This document shows, piece after piece, positions 59,796 through 64,000 of a stretch of 64,000 nucleotides of DNA. This DNA comes from Parascedosporium putredinis (taxonomy: Eukaryota; Ascomycota; Sordariomycetes; Microascales; Microascaceae), in the NCBI GenBank assembly GCA_949357655.1, contig CASHTG010000016.1, positions 1,550,001 through 1,614,000 on the forward strand, written 5' to 3'. Both the position numbers and the translations under genes were made by a program. The stretch's first letter is position 1; every line of letters starts with the position of its first letter. The notes under the pieces are model-generated. The model did not search any database, was not told the origin of the DNA, and saw only the letters and a list, made by a program, of their open reading frames with translations.

Positions 59796-61193
59796 ATGAG
59801 CATCGCAATCCAAGCACCTCGCAGTTTGGAGCCTCTTTACTGCCAGGGATTATACAACGGTCGCCTTGAATCGACCTCGCTGGATCAGTCGTACCAGAAC
59901 ACCGGAACATCGCATCTCATGTCAGCCATGACTAGTGGTCACAATCCGCGCCATGCTTATGGCGGTTATCCGGCGCCCCAACCTAGGGCGCCCCAGTACG
60001 ACCCCGTCCAGGCGTCGCCCTCGCAATTCGCTCCGGGCCAGACACCTCCAGCCCAGATGCAGCGATTGCCCATGATGACACCTCCCGCGCCGATGCCCGC
60101 CTCCTCGACCCCGACTTTGACGCAATCCCCGTCTTGCAGCAGGAAGCTGGCTCCTACGTGGGGTACTCTCCCACTTCTGAGCCCGCTTCTCCCACTCCTC
60201 CTTTCACTCTTACCATTCGGCAAGAGCCTGACCGCGCTAAAGTCGTTCTCGGTAAAGACAAAGGTACAGTAGTATATGATGTGTTCTTCGTTGATAGTTC
60301 TGGGCTCTAACGCGCACTCTCCAGACCGAAAGCCGGTTGACCCGCCCCCGATCTTGCAGCTCGAAGTTCCCCGCAAAACAACCACATCCTCCAAAGTGAG
60401 TAGCGCAAAGAAGCAGTGGAGAGTAATCTAGGTGGTGAGCTTGTGGCTAACCTGTCTGTGTGCATCAGGCCCTTACCACTTTGTCATGGCTTTCTTAATC
60501 GACGAAAAGGAAGACACGCCCGTTTCGTGCCAAAATGGCAACCCGCTCTTCGGAACACAAGTGTCGAGCCTGCACAAGCTCAAGGACACCAACAACCAAG
60601 ACGGCGGATTCTTTGTTTTCGGAGATTTGTCTGTAAAGGTGGAAGGGAAATTCCGACTCAAGTTCACGCTCTACGAAGTTTCGAACGGCGAGGTTGTTCA
60701 GCTCGGCGACATCACATCCCGCGTCTTCGAGGTTTACTCGCCCAAGCACTTCCCCGGAATGGAGGAGTCTACCTTCCTTACCCGCTCGTTTAGCGACCAA
60801 GGCGTACGGTTGCGACTACGAAAGGACTCTAGGAGCATGACCACACGGAAGAGGAACAGCCAGGCCGCGAAACTCGCCGACCAGATGTCTCAGCAACGAT
60901 ATCAGCCCCGAGCACGCATCGAGCCCCCTCCCCCTTCAGCCTACGAGAGCATGCATCAGGGTAACGGCTGGTGGACTAGCCACAGCAGCCCTCATACTCC
61001 TGGGCCAGTCAGCGCCACCGGGCCGCCGAGCGCTGGACCCTATGGCCCCCGAGCCAGTCTGGAGGGTACGGCGCAGAGTCTACAGCTCCACGATACGGCC
61101 CGCAATAATTTAATACGGTCAATCTTAAGCTATCATGACACACAAGGAACGACAATACATGACATCGCAGCGGATACCCTAGGAAATCTTTAA
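59796..61193 (+). CDS. velC: Velvet-domain developmental regulator, VelC-like
   Basis: Fungal transcription regulator with a velvet DNA-binding/dimerisation domain, acting in sexual or asexual development. Exons are 59796-60263, 60325-60395 and 60469-61193; introns are GTACAG...CTCCAG and GTGAGT...CATCAG with GCTAACC. The domain runs from about residue 144 (IRQEPDRAKVV, RKPVDPPPILQLEV) through PYHFVMAFLIDEK, VSSLHKLKD, GGFFVFGDLSVKVEGKFRLK and YSPKHFPGMEESTFLTRSF to about 305. FVFGDLSVKVEG and ESTFLTRSFSDQGV favour VelC over VosA. The N-terminus is Pro/Gln-rich; the C-terminus is Pro/Ser-rich and disordered-looking. A base is missing in the CC at 60090-60091 and another at the AAA ending exon 2 (60393-60395). 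With both added the CDS is 1266 nt, 421 aa. The start is the first ATG in frame. Confidence 0.88.
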
Positions 61194-64000
61194 AGAAACG
61201 GGAATATCAGGGGGTTGGCTTCAGGAAAGGCGGGAGGACAAAAAGGAGATCAATAATTTTCTTTGGGACGGGACGTATCACCCTCATATTTCTTTGGTTC
61301 GCATCAATACCCCTTTAGGTGGGCGTTTTATGGTTTGGGCCAGGAGCATCTCGGTACTTGCTATGCTTTGCACTTTTTTCTTTCTCTCTTCTTCTTTTCT
61401 TCTTTTTCCCCCAAGAGTTCTTACTCTATGATGTTGCTGGGGCATGCCGAAGACTAGGATCCTGTTCTAAACTTATAGGTGCGGGCGGCGGCGGTACGAT
61501 TTCTTTCCCTTTCTTTACTTTTTCTCTTTTATACTTCTCTTTCTGTTCTCTTGATAAAAGTGGTAGACTTTCTCATTTTCGCTCTTCATCTCGTCCTAGC
61601 TTCCTTCATTAACCATACTTTTGCCCACTCCAAGCGGGTCTCTATATCTAGTATCTTATTCACTCCGTTCCCTCTATTCTTGGAAGTCTCTCTTTTGTTA
61701 TCGAGAACATGGGTTCCGTTGGTTTGGTTCGTTTACAATTAGCTTAGGTGAGGAAACCCTCCACGGGGTCTGAGGAAAATTGGGCTTTGAGCATTTTGTC
61801 TTATCACTTCTTGTTAGTCTATTAAGTACAATATTGAAACCAATTACGAATCAAAGAGAAAGAAAACTGTGCAAGTAGTCTATAGCTATAGTCTCAATGC
61901 GAAGGCGTGCGAGGAAACCTTGTTGTTTTAGAATATGCCCCTCTTAGTGCCTTTATAATACAAGGCGTGTTAAGTTATAATGACGGCGGCGCGTTGTCCA
62001 TGGGGTATATGGGTGATCGAATGTTTGGTTCTGTTAAGAAACAAGTCTCCCCATCCTTGTGTGATCCGCCGAGCAAAGGTCCAAGGACTGGGGGATATTG
62101 CGATCAGCATGGGGAGTGGTTCGCCGTACGAACTCCTTGCATTAACCTTATACACATGGAACTATCAGAGGCGGCGGGACACAGAGATGGAGAGGAGGGA
62201 GGGGGAAGATGAGGAAGAGGAAGAAGAGGAAGGACGCGGTCCGTGGAAGTGGCTTGCCTATCCTCGCGTGCACATCCCCAGGGCGGCTGGCCGGTATACT
62301 CAGCGTTACCCGGGATGTGCGTTCCTTGTCCCGGCTTGCTGTCCCAAAATGGAGAAGAGGCGAAGGAAGGAGCGAATATAGGACGGACGGAGAAAGGCAT
62401 TGATGGGGGCTGGACAAGTGACGGCTCCAGAGACTAGTCTTCTCCTCGGCGTGTGCTCTTTCGAGAGCCTTGTTGGGTTTACGCGAGCTCGTCGCCCAAG
62501 CGGGGGCGGGAAAAAGCACATGGGCGAGATGAGATTGGCAAAACGGGAGTTGCAAGGGCTTTTTCTCTTCATTGTATAGATCTACGTGTATGGCTGCATT
62601 TACATTTTCCTTGTTTATTTTTCCTTTCGACGACGGATGGCCCGGTTTGAAGAGTCAAAGTGTCACCGTTTTCCTGTTATCTTCTTCTTCTTCTTCTTCT
62701 TTTCCTCTTGCTCCGCTTGCCTCCTTCAAAGTTACAATGACACGCCCCGGGGAGGCATCCGATGTGGTGTGGCTTCCTGGAAAATATCAACGAGGAGCTA
62801 CACCTTGCCTTGGAGGAGAAATATCGTCCATTGCGACGACAGCTTGCATTAGAGCGTTTCGAGTTTTCCTCGGCCGCTACAGGTTCGAGCGGGAAGAACG
62901 CAATGGAAACACCCCAAAGAGAACTCCACTCGGCTTATGGATGTCCGTGTTGGCATAAAAGGGTGGAGAAGGCTCATCGTAAACAAAAGAAGAAAAAAGA
63001 CCAATATCACAATCTTTGTTATCGTCATCGGCGATGCGACAAAAAGAAAAAGAAAGGGGTGTCTTACCGTGCCGTGCATGCCTTTCGTATGCAGGCGAGG
63101 ACAAAAAGGAGGAGACTTGGGTAAAGAATATCCCATTTCGGGTATATCAACGCCCCCATTAATAGGAAAGGAGGAGACGGGAAGGGTCCAAGAGATTGCA
63201 CACAGCAAAGGATGGGCCGCTGTTGGAGAATTTTGGCCTTTCTTTTCCTCTTCTTTCCTTTTCGAGTTGAGCCGCCCAACCACCGTGCGCACGCACAGAG
63301 AAGGCCGCAGATAACATGGTCAGGCGAGGGAGGAGAGTGGTTCTCGCGTCCCTGCGAGGAAAATGTTTTGAAACAGAGATGGAGGGGCGGGGTAGGTGGT
63401 GGTTGGGGTTGGAGCGGAGTCTGTAAATGTTTCCTGCAAAAGTGACAGTTGGAAATGCCGGCTACTGCGAGGTGCAGGCTGTGATCATCCGACCGTGACC
63501 GTACTTCCCGCGAACCACGGACATCCTGCCCGAACGTCAAGGACAAGACGCCAACGCAACAGAAGCCAAGGCAGAGATGGTACAGTCTTCGACAACACTG
63601 AAGAGATTGGCATCTCATACGAGCCCCACCCGTAAGCAGATAATGAGGAGTCGAGGTGTGGACGGGGTAATAGGGCCAACGACAAGTGGGCCGGTTTCGC
63701 GTTCTTTGCGCCTGCGACTTTGTCAGGTCTCGGGCCTTGCACCATGCGCACAAAGGCCCCGGTGCTAAGTCGTGCTTTTGCTTTCACTCATTTGCCCCAA
63801 CATGGCACCGCTATCGACATCGAACTGTGCTACAGGGGGTGGGGGAGGAGGGTGTAGAAGGTACGTTTGCTGCTGGCATGGTATGTATCTACGCGATGTG
63901 CGTTAGGTGCTACTGTCTCAGGGGAGAATTCGCGTATGGGCAGCGCCAACAGGGAAGAAGGAGGCCAAGGGAGGGGGAGTCGGGACTAATGCGGGGACAA
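61194..64000. other. 3' flank of velC to the right window edge
   Basis: About 2.8 kb with T-rich 3' UTR-like sequence just after velC and a (CTT)n run at 62681-62701. The longest open frame (63064-63753, minus, 229 aa) is Cys/Arg/Pro-rich without a recognised domain and is judged noncoding. No other gene is supported. Confidence 0.5.
62681..62701. repeat. (CTT)n microsatellite
   Basis: Seven CTT units in noncoding DNA downstream of velC. Confidence 0.8.

Noticed and set aside
59796..61193. Velvet gene as VosA or VelB
   Set aside because: The FVFGDLSVKVEG and ESTFLTRSF blocks match VelC better, and there is no long insertion in the domain as in VelB.
63064..63753. 229-aa open frame (-)
   Set aside because: Cys/Arg/Pro-rich with no domain; read as noncoding.

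Overview
The window is chromosomal DNA from a filamentous ascomycete (Pezizomycotina; a Sordariomycete fits best, but the order cannot be fixed from sequence alone). The evidence is short spliceosomal introns of about 60-180 nt with GTRNGT donors and CTAAC branch sites, a respiratory complex I subunit, a velvet-family regulator, a PEX11C-type peroxin and a secreted CE5 acetylxylan esterase. There are no operons, tRNA or rRNA genes, CRISPR arrays or recognisable transposons.

Layout. 1-856 (-): Ala/Pro-rich protein running off the left edge. 2808-6752 (-): NPC1/Ncr1 sterol transporter. 7565-9424 (-): amidase-signature enzyme. 11676-13400 (+): Cue2-like CUE + DUF1771 + Smr protein. 13835-14997 (-): PEX11C-type peroxin. 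15620-17249 (-): 51 kDa complex I subunit. 17765-18445 (+): dynactin p27. 20707-21568 (+): acetylxylan esterase. 23490-29661 (+): proteasome activator Blm10/PA200. 32335-32849 (+): small basic protein. 59796-61193 (+): velvet regulator, most like VelC. The genes are unrelated housekeeping or accessory functions; nothing suggests a biosynthetic cluster. The complex I and dynactin genes share a divergent promoter with a palindromic CCAAT/ATTGG element.

Two points stand out. First, about 27 kb (32850-59795) between the small basic protein gene and velC has no recognisable gene. It holds many short ORFs without coding character, microsatellites, an 11-bp perfect inverted repeat and a few short repeats. 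It may be a very long regulatory or noncoding-RNA domain upstream of a developmental regulator, or simply a gene-poor tract. Second, many otherwise intact genes are broken by single missing bases, nearly all in homopolymer runs: five in NPC1, five in BLM10, three in the Cue2-like gene, two in velC, two in the Ala-rich gene, and one indel of opposite net sign in the esterase. Adding one base at each site makes the exon lengths of NPC1, BLM10, the Cue2-like gene and velC exactly divisible by three. The simplest reading is residual homopolymer undercalling in the assembly, so these genes are annotated as functional spans with indels, not as pseudogenes.

I did not find a convincing new biological system. 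The best leads are the gene desert upstream of velC and the Tyr-Phe-Ala C-terminus of Blm10.
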